Under the pieces are notes generated by a model that ran no database searches, was not told where the DNA came from, and saw only the letters and a program-made list of their open reading frames with translations. A program made the position numbers and the translations under genes. From Leidyana gryllorum EB-2025a (lineage: Eukaryota > Apicomplexa): DNA of 40,502 nucleotides. Location of the stretch: assembly GCA_048772705.1 (NCBI GenBank), contig JBLWGC010000066.1, positions 1 to 40,502 of the forward strand, read 5' to 3'. Below are positions 1-6,970 of this stretch, piece by piece. The stretch's first letter is position 1. Each line of letters begins with the position of its first letter.

Positions 1-22
1 GGTTCAAGTCCCGACAGTGGAA
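1..22 (+). tRNA. tRNA-Glu, 3' end only, cut by the window edge
   Basis: Only the T-loop and the 3' acceptor strand CAGTGGA are inside the window. They match the 3' end of the Glu genes found elsewhere here, such as the one at 5103. The anticodon is outside, so TTC or CTC cannot be decided. It is the outermost gene of the left arm of the inverted repeat that ends with Glu(CTC) at 2094-2166. Confidence 0.7.
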
Positions 23-97
23 GTCATCTAACTACTCGAGCAAAGTGCTTCACCAATCTCCGTTGATTGTGCTCTTTCGTCATACCGGCTCAACATC

Positions 98-170
98 GCC
101 TTCTTAGCTTAGGGGCGGAGCGTTCGCTTCGTCAGCGAGAAGATTCGCCGGTTCGACTCCGGCAGAAGGT
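98..170 (+). tRNA. tRNA-Thr(CGT), variant
   Basis: Acceptor GCCTTCT pairs with AGAAGGT (one G-T). The anticodon arm TTCGC-TTCGTCA-GCGAG gives CGT. Two extra bases in the variable loop set it apart from the intact partner on the minus strand at 1947. Probably a slightly damaged gene rather than a dead one. Confidence 0.75.
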
Positions 171-240
171 GCCCCGATGTATCGATAGGCTTAAGAGGCA
201 TGGCTGTCACCACGCGCAAGATTCCGTTAGATCGTGTTCT

Positions 241-300
241 GCATCTCGTGGTCTAGTGGAAGAGTGGTCGCTCGCTGTGTGTGATTCCCCGACAGATGCA
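241..300 (+). pseudogene. tRNA-Gly pseudogene, anticodon arm collapsed
   Basis: Starts like Gly(GCC) with GCATCT and ends with the matching CAGATGCA, but it is only 60 bases long. The anticodon stem and the B box are disrupted. Its mirror copy at 1826-1880 has a similar loss, so the damage predates the inverted duplication. Confidence 0.7.
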
Positions 301-358
301 AAACGATAGCCTCATGATGAGTTTGCTTGGGCGGTTTCCATTCCCGTCCATCGTATGA

Positions 359-437
359 CGTGGAGTGGAGAGGTTACGACCTTTACGACTTCCAGGATCA
401 CAAGAACGAAGCGCTACCGAGCTGCGTGACACTCCCT
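359..437 (-). pseudogene. elongator tRNA-Met pseudogene
   Basis: Acceptor ends match the elongator Met gene at 1705-1777 (GGGAGTG and CACTCC). The anticodon loop no longer reads CAT and the T-stem does not pair. It is the inverted-repeat partner of that intact gene, decayed on this arm. Confidence 0.65.
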
Positions 438-561
438 AGTGAAACTTCTCTCGATGCATCTCCTCCTGTCAAAAGGGTGCAATGGACGCCTGTATCAGTG
501 GTCCCAAACCATCCCCCGCTCCAGACTCATTACTTTTGTGGTCAGGAATGGAGGACGTCAC

Positions 562-635
562 GCATCTGTGGTCTAGTGGTAGAATGTCTCGTTGCCATTG
601 CACAATGACCCGGGGTTCGATTCCCGGCAGATGCA
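562..635 (+). pseudogene. tRNA-Gly(GCC), anticodon stem broken
   Basis: Acceptor GCATCTG/CAGATGC and the B box are intact and the loop TTGCCAT reads GCC. The 3' strand of the anticodon stem has been replaced (TGCAC instead of CGAGA), so the stem cannot form. The intact partner is at 1511-1581 on the other strand. Confidence 0.65.
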
Positions 636-794
636 ATAGGACACATGGTTGTTTTTCCACCATTCCAGAAATTCCGTCCCGCCTGGTAGTTGAGGAGTTG
701 CACTTCTTACAACGTAGTTCGTCTCGACACTCCTGTTCGCTTTCTTCCACCCTGATCGATGCTTCGCTAAATCATCCAGCCTCGCTCAAACATT

Positions 795-868
795 GTCCGA
801 GCTCGTCTGGTGGTTAGGACAGTACGCTGTGGCCGTGCAAACCCAGGCTTGATTCCTGTCGCAGGAAC
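795..868 (+). pseudogene. tRNA-His(GTG), 3' acceptor broken
   Basis: The anticodon arm GTACG-CTGTGGC-CGTGC gives GTG. The 5' acceptor GTCCGAG is present, but the 3' strand reads CGCAGGA and cannot pair with it. The intact partner lies at 1289-1360. Confidence 0.65.
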
Positions 869-944
869 CTCAAGTGCATCTCGCCTTCGCCCGGAATGTT
901 GAAGATAGTTGCAGCCATGGTCAAGTCTGCACGATCAGCTGCAC

Positions 945-998
945 CTGCCGGAACTCGAACCCCAATCGATGCGGGTGAAAGCTGCATATCCTAAGCGA
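945..998 (-). pseudogene. Gly/Glu chimeric tRNA remnant
   Basis: Read on the minus strand, a Glu-type anticodon arm (GTGAAAG complement, TTC) runs into a T-arm and acceptor of Gly(TCC) type ending in CAGGTGC. The D-arm and 5' acceptor are lost. It mirrors the complete chimera at 1138-1210. Confidence 0.55.
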
Positions 999-1137
999 TC
1001 AACTTAGACTAAGTACGGCACGGATTTCGGGGTGGTCCAAGGTGCCACACTCGAGTTCCGGTAAGATTGCACGAGCTGGGTACCACTGATTTCCAAGACG
1101 GTACGGCTCTCGGCCGAAGCCTCAACTCAAGCACTTG

Positions 1138-1210
1138 TCCACTGTAGTCTAAGTGGCTAGGATATGCGGCTTTCACCCGCACGATCCGGGTTCGAGTCCC
1201 GGCAGGTGCA
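1138..1210 (+). pseudogene. Chimeric tRNA: Glu(TTC) 5' part, Gly(TCC) 3' end
   Basis: From the acceptor TCCACTG through the anticodon arm TGCGG-CTTTCAC-CCGCA it is Glu(TTC). From the T-loop onward (GTTCGAG instead of GTTCAAG, then CAGGTGC) it is Gly(TCC). The two acceptor strands therefore pair at only four of seven positions. The switch lies in the B box, which suggests recombination or gene conversion between unlike tRNA genes. Confidence 0.75.
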
Positions 1211-1288
1211 GCCGATCGTGCAGACTTGACCATGGCTGCAACGATATTTTCAACATTCCGGGGCGAAGAGCAATGCACTTAGACTGCT

Positions 1289-1360
1289 TGTCCGAGACAG
1301 GAATCGAGCCTGGGTTTGCACGGCCACAGCGTGCTGTCCTAACCACCAGACGACTCGGAC
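1289..1360 (-). tRNA. tRNA-His(GTG)
   Basis: Acceptor GTCCGAG/CTCGGAC is perfect, the anticodon arm is GCACG-CTGTGGC-CGTGC, and the discriminator is A. One T-stem pair is weak. One of the best His genes in the window. Confidence 0.88.
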
Positions 1361-1510
1361 AATCTTTGAGCGAGGCTGTAGATGTAGCGAAGCATCGATC
1401 AGGGTGGAAAGGAACAGGAGTGTCAGACGAACTACGTTGTAAGAAGTGCACTCCTCAACTCCCGGCGGGACGGAATTTCTGGAATGGTGGAAAAACAACC
1501 ATGTGTCCTC

Positions 1511-1581
1511 TGCATCTGCCGGGAATCGAACCCGGGTCGTCTCGATGGCAACGAGACATTCTACCACTAGACCACAGATGC
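1511..1581 (-). tRNA. tRNA-Gly(GCC)
   Basis: Acceptor GCATCTG/CAGATGC is perfect, the anticodon arm is TCTCG-TTGCCAT-CGAGA, and the B box is GGTTCGATTCC. A 71-base gene of the usual Gly form with no intron. Confidence 0.95.
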
Positions 1582-1704
1582 GTGACGCCTCCATTCCTGA
1601 CCACAAAGTAATGAGTCTGGAGCGGGGGATGGTTTGGGGCCTTTGATACAGCATCCCCGTGCACCCTTTTGACAGGAGGAGATGCATCGAGAGAAGTTTC
1701 ACTA

Positions 1705-1777
1705 GGGAGTGTAGCGCAGTCGGTAGCGCTTAGTTCTCATAATCCTGAAGTCGAGAGGTCGATCCTCTCCACTCCCA
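1705..1777 (+). tRNA. elongator tRNA-Met(CAT)
   Basis: Acceptor GGGAGTG/CACTCCC is perfect, the D-arm is GCGCAGTCGGTAGCGC, and the loop CTCATAA reads CAT. The T-loop is of normal form, unlike the initiator at 5371. One anticodon-stem pair (T30-C40) is mismatched compared with the copy at 35166. Confidence 0.88.
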
Positions 1778-1825
1778 CGGTCGGACGGAATCGAAACCGC
1801 CGACAAACTCATCATGCTATCGTTT

Positions 1826-1880
1826 TGCATCTGTCGGGAATCGCACACAGCGAGCGACTCTTCCACTAGACCACAGATGC
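1826..1880 (-). pseudogene. tRNA-Gly pseudogene
   Basis: Both acceptor strands of Gly survive, but only 55 bases separate them. The anticodon arm and most of the T-arm are gone. Mirror of 241-300. Confidence 0.7.
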
Positions 1881-1946
1881 AGAACACGATCTTGTGAATC
1901 TTGCGCGTGGTGACAGCCATTCCTCTTAAGCCTATCGATGCATCAA

Positions 1947-2018
1947 AGCCTTCTGCCGGAGTCGAACCGGCGACTTCTCGCTGACGAAGCGAACGCTCCG
2001 CCCCTAAGCTAAGAAGGC
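1947..2018 (-). tRNA. tRNA-Thr(CGT)
   Basis: Acceptor GCCTTCT/AGAAGGC is perfect. The anticodon arm TTCGC-TTCGTCA-GCGAG gives CGT, and the B box is GGTTCGACTCC. Loop position 38 is C where the other Thr genes have A. Confidence 0.9.
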
Positions 2019-2093
2019 AATGTAAGCCGGGTATGACGAAAAAGCACTATCAACGGAGATTAGTGGAGCACTTTGCTCGAGTAGTTAAATGAC

Positions 2094-2166
2094 TTCCACT
2101 GTCGGGACTTGAACCCGGATCGTGCGGGTGAGAGCCGCATATCCTAGCCACTTAGACTACAGTGGA
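2094..2166 (-). tRNA. tRNA-Glu(CTC)
   Basis: Acceptor TCCACTG/CAGTGGA is perfect. The anticodon arm TGCGG-CTCTCAC-CCGCA reads CTC. It closes the right arm of the inverted repeat. Confidence 0.92.
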
Positions 2167-2248
2167 CAACTTCTTCAGCTGCAGCTTTGGACGAAAGACG
2201 TACCATCTCGAGATGAGATGGAGCGTCAGGTCAACCGACAAGCAACGG

Positions 2249-2319
2249 GGCTGTTGTGGGAATCGAACCCAGGAGTTCTTCCACCAGAAGGAAGAATCAT
2301 ACCACTAGACCAAACAGCC
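2249..2319 (-). tRNA. tRNA-Pro body with CTG (Gln) anticodon
   Basis: The body is that of the Pro genes here (GGCTGTT acceptor, Pro-type arms). The anticodon arm CTTCC-TTCTGGT-GGAAG reads CTG where its relatives read CGG. The stem is intact and so is the B box. If expressed and charged with Pro it would read Gln codons. It may be a decaying copy. Confidence 0.75.
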
Positions 2320-2452
2320 GCCTGTCGGTCGTGGAACCCGCTGAGTACAGTTGAGATAGTAGTCATACTATGTTGAGAACCAACAAATGCGATGGGGTCT
2401 GCACAACAAAATGGAAGGACTTTTGGGGTTTCAGGCCGGTGTGTTCGGAGTG

Positions 2453-2524
2453 TCCGAGATAGTATAGTGGTTAGTATTTCCGCCTGTCACGCGGAAGACC
2501 CGGGTTCGATTCCCGGTCTCGGAG
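2453..2524 (+). tRNA. tRNA-Asp(GTC)
   Basis: Acceptor TCCGAGA/TCTCGGA is perfect, the anticodon arm is TCCGC-CTGTCAC-GCGGA, and the B box is canonical. A T6 run at 2551-2556 follows 27 bases downstream and is a good terminator. Confidence 0.95.
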
Positions 2525-2550
2525 CACAGTTGATCTCGCTTAAGATTGTC

Positions 2551-2556
2551 TTTTTT
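2551..2556 (+). terminator. Pol III T-run terminator after tRNA-Asp
   Basis: Six T residues 27 bases past the Asp gene. It is one of few clear T-runs that lie just downstream of a sense-strand tRNA in this window. Confidence 0.6.
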
Positions 2557-2580
2557 GGTGCCCGCTGAAAGTTGCGAGCT

Positions 2581-2651
2581 ACAGCCACCGAGGATCGAAC
2601 TCGGGACCTTCTGCGTGTTAAGCAGACGTCGTGACCACTAGACCATGGCTG
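2581..2651 (-). tRNA. tRNA-Val(AAC)
   Basis: Acceptor CAGCCAT pairs with GTGGCTG. The anticodon arm TCTGC-TTAACAC-GCAGA reads AAC. It is convergent with the Asp gene, a pairing seen again at 27399/27524. Confidence 0.92.
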
Positions 2652-2791
2652 CACGGAGCTTTTGGCTGCGAAAGGGGCGTGTGTCTTTGGAAACACATAT
2701 TCGATGAGCCTGGTTTTTACGTACCGCCCTAAGTTGGACGGCCTAGAGTAGTCCAGACTCATCGCCTTGTATTCAGGAATGGAGGTGTCAC

Positions 2792-2862
2792 GCATCTGTG
2801 GTCTAGGGGTAGACTGTGTCGTTCCCGCCGAGACGACCCAGGTCCGATTCGCGGCAGATGCA
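2792..2862 (+). tRNA. tRNA-Gly body, loop reads CCC
   Basis: Gly acceptor ends are intact. The loop TTCCCGC gives CCC in a GCC-type body. The D-arm has G for T (CTAGGGG) and the B box is altered (GGTCCGATTCG). Probably a decaying GCC copy rather than a true CCC gene; the true one is at 37813. Confidence 0.6.
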
Positions 2863-2984
2863 GAGGACATAGCACATGGCTTATTCACTAGAATTCTACT
2901 TCTACGCCGTTGAACTCCAGTGCCAATTAGACACGGGCGGACAGCTGTAGCACTCGCAGGGACGTATGTGACGGCGCAGCGCCG

Positions 2985-3013
2985 ACTGGGCGTGGGTCCG
3001 AATCCCATTCTTG
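2985..3013 (+). pseudogene. tRNA-Leu T-arm fragment
   Basis: A short stretch containing GGCGTGGGTCCGAATCCCA, then TTCTTG, matches only the T-arm and 3' acceptor of the Leu(AAG/CAG) genes. The rest is absent. Confidence 0.5.
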
Positions 3014-3048
3014 GTTGCGCCCCATACGAGAAGAACATATAGTCTGAT

Positions 3049-3120
3049 TGAGCCCAGAGTGATTCGAACACCCAACCTTCTGATCTGGAGTCAGACGCGC
3101 TACCGTTGCGCCATAGGCTC
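3049..3120 (-). tRNA. tRNA-Trp(CCA)
   Basis: The anticodon arm TCTGA-CTCCAGA-TCAGA reads CCA. Acceptor GAGCCTA/TGGGCTC pairs throughout with one wobble. The B box is GTTCGAATC. The only intact Trp gene here; a broken copy is at 38617. Confidence 0.95.
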
Positions 3121-3201
3121 AAAACCATCTCCCGTTCCAAACTAATTGCCTTGTGGTCAGGAATGGAGGTCCAACATCTCCGATCGTTCCAAACCATCTT
3201 C

Positions 3202-3273
3202 TGGGCACGCGCGGAGTTGGACCACGGACTTGCTGATCTGCAGTCAGCTGCTCTACCACTGAGCTACGTACCC
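3202..3273 (-). tRNA. tRNA-Cys(GCA)
   Basis: Acceptor GGGTACG/CGTGCCC is paired and the anticodon arm is GCTGA-CTGCAGA-TCAGC. The T-loop reads TCCAACT, unusual but paired around it. A second Cys gene is at 39474. Confidence 0.9.
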
Positions 3274-3369
3274 ACAAACTACCCGTCATACTCGCTCAAC
3301 TCGATTCTGTCTTCTCATTTGAAGCAAAGCGGCCGTTATTGTGCACGAGCTTGAACAACAACGAGTCAT

Positions 3370-3440
3370 GCATCTGTGGTCTAGTGGTAGAATGTGTCGT
3401 TGCCACCGAGACGACCCAGGTTCGATTCCCGGCAGACGCA
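3370..3440 (+). tRNA. tRNA-Gly(GCC)
   Basis: The anticodon arm TGTCG-TTGCCAC-CGAGA gives GCC and the B box is intact. One acceptor pair is A-C (CAGACGC). Confidence 0.82.
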
Positions 3441-3511
3441 GGAGGCACGCCTCAAACAGCCGTGGCAGATTGACAGAGACGCTGACAAGCTTCGGCACGA
3501 GGCCCGATCAG

Positions 3512-3556
3512 GGGGCTGTTTGGTCTGCAGGTATGATTTTTCCTCGCTTGGAAGAA
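3512..3556 (+). pseudogene. tRNA-Pro 5' fragment
   Basis: The 5' acceptor GGCTGTT, D-arm and part of the anticodon arm of Pro, ending abruptly before an Asn copy. The same Pro-stub/Asn junction recurs at 14481 and 26151, so the truncation is old and was copied with its neighbour. Confidence 0.65.
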
Positions 3557-3567
3557 CATTGCAACTG

Positions 3568-3640
3568 GGTCTTGTAGCTCAGTCGGCAAAGCGTGTAGCT
3601 GTTTACCACAAAGTCGCAGTTTCGAAGCCTAGCGGTGCCG
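3568..3640 (+). pseudogene. tRNA-Asn(GTT) pseudogene
   Basis: The 5' half matches Asn (GGTCTTG, D-arm, loop CTGTTTA). The anticodon stem has an A-C pair, and the T-arm and 3' acceptor have drifted (CTAGCGGTGCC). Confidence 0.65.
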
Positions 3641-3710
3641 GGAGCTGCGATATGCGACGCTCTGTTAGAGGTCTCTGTATTTAACTACCGGCAGGTCGCC
3701 CTACTGAGCT

Positions 3711-3783
3711 TGGACGACCTGGGTATGGATCCTAGTACCTCTCGCATGCAAAGCGAGCGCTCTACCATCTGAGCTAGCCGCCC
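3711..3783 (-). tRNA. tRNA-Ala(TGC)
   Basis: Acceptor GGGCGGC/GTCGTCC pairs fully with two G-T wobbles, one of them at 3-70, the Ala identity pair. The anticodon arm CTCGC-TTTGCAT-GCGAG reads TGC. The T-arm is slightly drifted. Confidence 0.82.
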
Positions 3784-3843
3784 ATCCGCTCTACATGGAA
3801 AATCTTCTGCATCCAGTGGCTGACCGAGCACCGATACAACGGC

Positions 3844-3923
3844 TGACAAGAGTGGGATTCGAACCCACGCCCTTTCGGACTGCGGCCTTAACACAGCGCC
3901 TTAGACCACTCGGCCATCTTACC
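3844..3923 (-). tRNA. tRNA-Leu(AAG)
   Basis: A class II tRNA of 80 bases with a long variable arm. The anticodon arm CTGTG-TTAAGGC-CGCAG reads AAG. Acceptor GGTAAGA/TCTTGTC pairs with wobbles. The spacer and Asp fragment beyond it are the mirror image of 8135-8328. Confidence 0.92.
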
Positions 3924-3997
3924 GAAGTGTTCTTGGCTCGCCACTTTACACGTTTTCTGTCCGTGAAGTTCTCGAGAAGGAAGACTTCTGGGGTTGA

Positions 3998-4034
3998 AGA
4001 CGCGGAAGACGCGGGTTCGATGCCCTGTCTCGAA
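3998..4034 (+). pseudogene. tRNA-Asp 3' fragment
   Basis: Matches the variable loop, T-arm and part of the 3' acceptor of Asp (GTTCGATGCCC, then GTCTCGA). No 5' half is present. Confidence 0.5.
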
Positions 4035-4084
4035 GACAGCACGTTTCCTCGCTTTGGGTGGAGCTCACTTCACATGTTCGAGCT

Positions 4085-4154
4085 ACAGCCACCGTGGATC
4101 GAACTCGGGACCTTCTGCGTGTGAACAGACGTCGTAACCACTAGACCATGGCTG
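4085..4154 (-). pseudogene. tRNA-Val copy, loop CAC, one base deleted
   Basis: Val acceptor and T-arm are intact. The anticodon arm reads TCTG-TTCACAC-GCAGA, one base short on the 5' strand, with CAC in the loop. It could be a weak Val(CAC) gene. Confidence 0.6.
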
Positions 4155-4275
4155 CGCGGAGCTTTCGGACTGTGAAAGGGGCGTGTGTCTCTGGAAACAG
4201 GTATCTGATGAGGGGCGAAAACCACGCAATGCTATGAGGTCTGCACAGCGGGCGACTAGCTCAACAAGATATTAT

Positions 4276-4346
4276 GCATCTGTGGTCTAGTGGTAGAATG
4301 TCTCGTTGCCATCGAGACGACCCGGGTTCGATTCCCGGCAGATGCA
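4276..4346 (+). tRNA. tRNA-Gly(GCC)
   Basis: Perfect acceptor, anticodon arm TCTCG-TTGCCAT-CGAGA, canonical A and B boxes. A T4 run at 4361-4364 can end transcription. A 16-base Ala 5' stub precedes it at 4250. Confidence 0.95.
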
Positions 4347-4420
4347 GAAGACACAGTTGGTTTTCCCACCATTCCAGGGATTCACGCTTGAGTTGGTGTC
4401 TGACCTCCGATCACATCGCA

Positions 4421-4503
4421 CGACAACTGCTGGATCTGCACCAGCCCGGCCCAGGCCCTGTAGAGATCAAATCTTCTCCCCTTCCCCACTCGGGCAAGTT
4501 GGC
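4421..4503 (-). tRNA. tRNA-Ser(TGA), weakened
   Basis: Class II tRNA. Loop TTTGATC reads TGA. One anticodon-stem pair is A-A and the T-loop is GATCTGC-like, unlike the intact Ser(TGA) at 27885. Acceptor GCCAACT/AGTTGTC mostly pairs. Confidence 0.6.
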
Positions 4504-4600
4504 AACTGTCGAACTTAGTAACAGATTCCATCCGTATTCGTCGTAGAATGTTGGGGCTTCTTCGGGTCGAGGGCAACTCTGTATCACAGATCCACTGCCT

Positions 4601-4674
4601 TGGTCACGCCCGGGCTCGAACCGGGGACCTTGAGCTTATTAGGCTCACGCTCTAACCGACTGAGCTACGCGACC
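4601..4674 (-). tRNA. tRNA-Ile(AAT)
   Basis: Acceptor GGTCGCG/CGTGACC, anticodon arm TGAGC-CTAATAA-GCTCA, B box GGTTCGAGCCC. Intact. Confidence 0.95.
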
Positions 4675-4789
4675 GCCTCCGACGACAGATGGCACCGATT
4701 CACTTACTTGATGCCTCTGCGTCGCCACTGCAATCCTTATCATGTACTGCAGGTGTTTTGAGCCCAGCCTACTCGATGATCGCAGCACA

Positions 4790-4871
4790 CGACAACTGCT
4801 GGATTTGAACCAGCGCGGGCCAGGCCCAGTAGATTTCTAGTCTACCCCCTTAACCACTCGGGCAAGTTGCC
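4790..4871 (-). tRNA. tRNA-Ser(AGA)
   Basis: Class II tRNA with anticodon arm GTAGA-CTAGAAA-TCTAC. Acceptor GGCAACT/AGTTGTC pairs with one wobble and the T-arm is intact (GGTTCAAATCC). Confidence 0.92.
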
Positions 4872-4941
4872 GCTGTCGAACTTGACATTTTGCGGCCAGT
4901 GGCTTCACATACGATTCAGCGAGCTTTACTAGGACTGCTCG

Positions 4942-5004
4942 CACCGCCCGAACCCGCGGTTCTCCCTTCAAAAGTCTTGTGCTCTACGACGGAGTTGGGG
5001 CGGC
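4942..5004 (-). pseudogene. tRNA-Lys(TTT) pseudogene
   Basis: Acceptor GCCGCCC and a TTT loop are recognisable. The T-arm and D-arm are shortened to give 63 bases. Confidence 0.6.
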
Positions 5005-5102
5005 AAGAAAGCTCGGACTTGGTAACAAATTCCAGTCGTATTGATGGTGGAATCTTTCCGAGACGGTTCGGCTCTCGGCCGAAGCCTAAACTCGAGCACT
5101 TG

Positions 5103-5175
5103 TCCACTGTAGTCTAAGTGGCTAGGATATGCGGCTTTCACCCGCACGATCCGGGTTCAAGTCCCGGCAGTGGAA
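5103..5175 (+). tRNA. tRNA-Glu(TTC)
   Basis: Perfect acceptor TCCACTG/CAGTGGA, anticodon arm TGCGG-CTTTCAC-CCGCA, T-loop GTTCAAGTC. Intact. Confidence 0.95.
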
Positions 5176-5251
5176 GTCATTAGAGTACTCGATCAAAGTG
5201 CTCTGATAACTTGCGTAAATAGGGACTGATGCGTGATTCCCGGCTTGCATT

Positions 5252-5323
5252 GCCTTCTTAGCTTAGGGGCAGAGCATTCGCTTAGTAAGCGAAAGGTCGC
5301 CGGTTCGATTCCGGCAGAAGGCT
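5252..5323 (+). tRNA. tRNA-Thr(AGT)
   Basis: Perfect acceptor GCCTTCT/AGAAGGC and anticodon arm TTCGC-TTAGTAA-GCGAA. Canonical A and B boxes. Intact. Confidence 0.95.
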
Positions 5324-5370
5324 TGCTCACGAGCCAATCTATCCTACAACTGTTCCCTTCTGCGCACACT

Positions 5371-5442
5371 TAGCAGTGCGTCGTTTCGATCGACGGACCT
5401 TTGGGTTATGAGCCCAACACTCTTCCACTGAGCTACACTGCT
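5371..5442 (-). tRNA. initiator tRNA-Met(CAT)
   Basis: Acceptor AGCAGTG/CACTGCT starts with the A1-T72 pair of eukaryotic initiators. The anticodon arm is TTGGG-CTCATAA-CCCAA. The T-loop GATCGAAAC has the initiator A54 and A60. Serves start-codon recognition on the 40S subunit. Confidence 0.95.
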
Positions 5443-5582
5443 TAGTCTGCAACATGTCAGAGGTAGCCGAAATGCGATTCTCGAGAGGTTAGTTGCGCTG
5501 ACTGCCCTACCGAAGTGGGCTAACGAGGTGGCTGTGTTGGTTCTGGGGCAACTTGTCCGATCGGGTCAACCGACGACCAAGA

Positions 5583-5650
5583 GGGCTGTTCTGGGAATCG
5601 AACCCAGGACTCCACCCTGAGGAGGGGCCATACCACTAGACCAAACAGCC
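5583..5650 (-). tRNA. tRNA-Pro(AGG), shortened
   Basis: Acceptor ends of Pro are intact. Loop TCAGGGT gives AGG, but the gene is about three bases short in the anticodon and variable region, and one stem pair is lost. Confidence 0.55.
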
Positions 5651-5929
5651 GACTGATCGGTGGTGCAAATTGCTGGTAGAGTCGGGAGACTGGTCATAAC
5701 ATGTCAAGAACCACTAAATGCTATGGGGTGTGCAGGGTTACAGGCTGGCAAAGTCAGGCGCCACATTGAGGCCGACCGCGTGCATACTCAGACCTTGAGC
5801 ACTCGGGCCAGTTGCCATCTGTCGAGCTCGGCATTTTGCGGCCAGCGGCTTCACATACGGTTTGGCAAGACTGGCTCGCACATGCGGTGGGTCACTCATC
5901 TTCACCGCGCTCCATGACTTTCTCCCGCG

Positions 5930-5994
5930 TAGCAAGCTCAGTTAGAGAGCGCTTGGAAGTTCCGTGTTCGATCCGCCGACGAGGCAAAGAGGTC
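5930..5994 (+). pseudogene. tRNA-Phe-type pseudogene
   Basis: D-arm AGCTCAGTTAGAGAGC and T-arm GTGTTCGATCC belong to the decayed Phe family whose clearest member is at 34197. The anticodon region is collapsed to CTTGG. Confidence 0.45.
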
Positions 5995-6151
5995 GTCACA
6001 TCGAGTATCAGAATGCGCCGCGTCCGTGCCGCCCCGAGGTTGCCAGCGACATGTCTTACTCGCTGCACTTTTTAACAACGGTTTGGGGGAGGTTTTGAGA
6101 TCAAATACTCCTTTCACCCAACCAGTATCGAGATGACCGAAGCTTATCCAT

Positions 6152-6224
6152 AGTGCAGTGGCCTGATGGATAGGGCATCGGTCTTCGGAACCGGGAGTTG
6201 TGGGTTCGAGTCCCATCCGCACCA
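6152..6224 (+). tRNA. tRNA-Arg(TCG)
   Basis: The anticodon arm TCGGT-CTTCGGA-ACCGG reads TCG and the B box is GGTTCGAGTCC. Two acceptor pairs are A-C (AGTGCAG against CCGCACC), so the copy at 22424 is the better gene. Confidence 0.78.
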
Positions 6225-6308
6225 CAGCCTCTCACTCGGAATCCGTTCCGTTTTGGCCGAGGCAAGCTTGCTAGCTGTATGGGGAGCCACTGCCGCCCAT
6301 GTCGAGTT

Positions 6309-6372
6309 GAAGTGCTAGTGGTATATTCTTCCCTCGCCTGGGGGAGTGTTCGATTCGATTCCCGAACAGTCC
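6309..6372 (+). pseudogene. tRNA-Pro pseudogene
   Basis: Fragments CTAGTGGTAT, TTCTTCC, a distorted loop and GATTCCCGAACAG recall Pro(CGG). Neither acceptor nor anticodon stem pairs. A T6 run follows at 6374-6379. Confidence 0.55.
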
Positions 6373-6447
6373 GTTTTTTGTAGGTTGCAGACAGCTCGAC
6401 GCAGAAATCGCCCGAATCTCTCGGGGTGCTGCGGCTCTTTCGCAATT

Positions 6448-6518
6448 GCACTTGTGGTCTAAGGGTAAGATGCGACCCTTCCAAGGTCGTAACCCGGGTT
6501 CGAGTCCCGGCAGGTGCA
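6448..6518 (+). tRNA. tRNA-Gly(TCC)
   Basis: Acceptor GCACTTG/CAGGTGC with one wobble, anticodon arm CGACC-CTTCCAA-GGTCG, canonical B box. Intact. Confidence 0.93.
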
Positions 6519-6582
6519 GCCGTATGTAGCTTGAACGACGGTCTATCAGTGAACTTAGGGGACCGACTGCCTATTCAACGGC

Positions 6583-6662
6583 TGACAAGAGTGGGATTCG
6601 AACCAACGCCCATTCGGACCGCGGCTTGCGCACGTGCCCTCAGACCACTCGGCCATGTTGCC
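6583..6662 (-). pseudogene. tRNA-Leu-like copy, loop CAA
   Basis: Long variable arm and Leu ends are kept. The anticodon region ACGTG-CGCAAGC-CGCGG reads CAA but the stem pairs poorly, and the T-loop is CCAACG-like. Related to the CAA copies at 10278 and 21980. Confidence 0.5.
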
Positions 6663-6756
6663 AGCTCGGTGACGCTCCCGCCAACCACGCGTTTCCTCTC
6701 TGTGGAAGCAGATCCGGGGTGCTCCGCGGTGCCAAACTCGAGTTCCGGTAAGATTG

Positions 6757-6797
6757 GACGACCTACCCATGCGCAGCGAGCGCTTTACCGTTCGGGC
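6757..6797 (-). pseudogene. tRNA-Ala fragment fused to the next Leu gene
   Basis: A compressed Ala copy (GGACGACCT, then GCAGCGAGCGCT) directly abuts the 3' end of Leu(CAG) at 6798. Confidence 0.45.
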
Positions 6798-6877
6798 TGA
6801 CAAGAGTGGGATTCGAACCCACGCCCTTTCGGACTGCGGCCTGAACACAGCGCCTTAGACCACTCGGCCATCTTGCC
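6798..6877 (-). tRNA. tRNA-Leu(CAG)
   Basis: Class II tRNA. The anticodon arm CTGTG-TTCAGGC-CGCAG reads CAG. Acceptor GGCAAGA/TCTTGTC. Differs from Leu(AAG) at 3844 chiefly in the anticodon. Confidence 0.93.
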
Positions 6878-6970
6878 GCAGTCTTGTTGGTTCGTCGCTC
6901 CATCGCGGTTTTTTGTCCGTGAGCCGAAATAGAAAGACTTCTGGGATTGGCGACCAGCGTGTTCCGGGCG

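Larger units (their letters stand above)
1..2166. repeat. Large imperfect inverted repeat of tRNA genes
   Basis: Bases 1 to about 1000 match the reverse complement of about 1135 to 2166, genes and spacers alike. The order on the plus strand is Glu, Thr, Gly-psi, Met, Gly, His, chimera; the same order returns on the minus strand. The centre, about 1000-1135, holds non-repeated spacer. The left arm continues beyond the window start. Most genes of the left arm are decayed and most of the right arm are intact. Confidence 0.85.

Noticed and set aside
2487-3197. A 236-codon open frame on the minus strand, the longest in the window
   Set aside because: It runs through Asp, Val, Gly and Trp tRNA sequence in turn. 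Its peptide is made of phrases such as GIEP and LPLDHR that arise from antisense tRNA arms.
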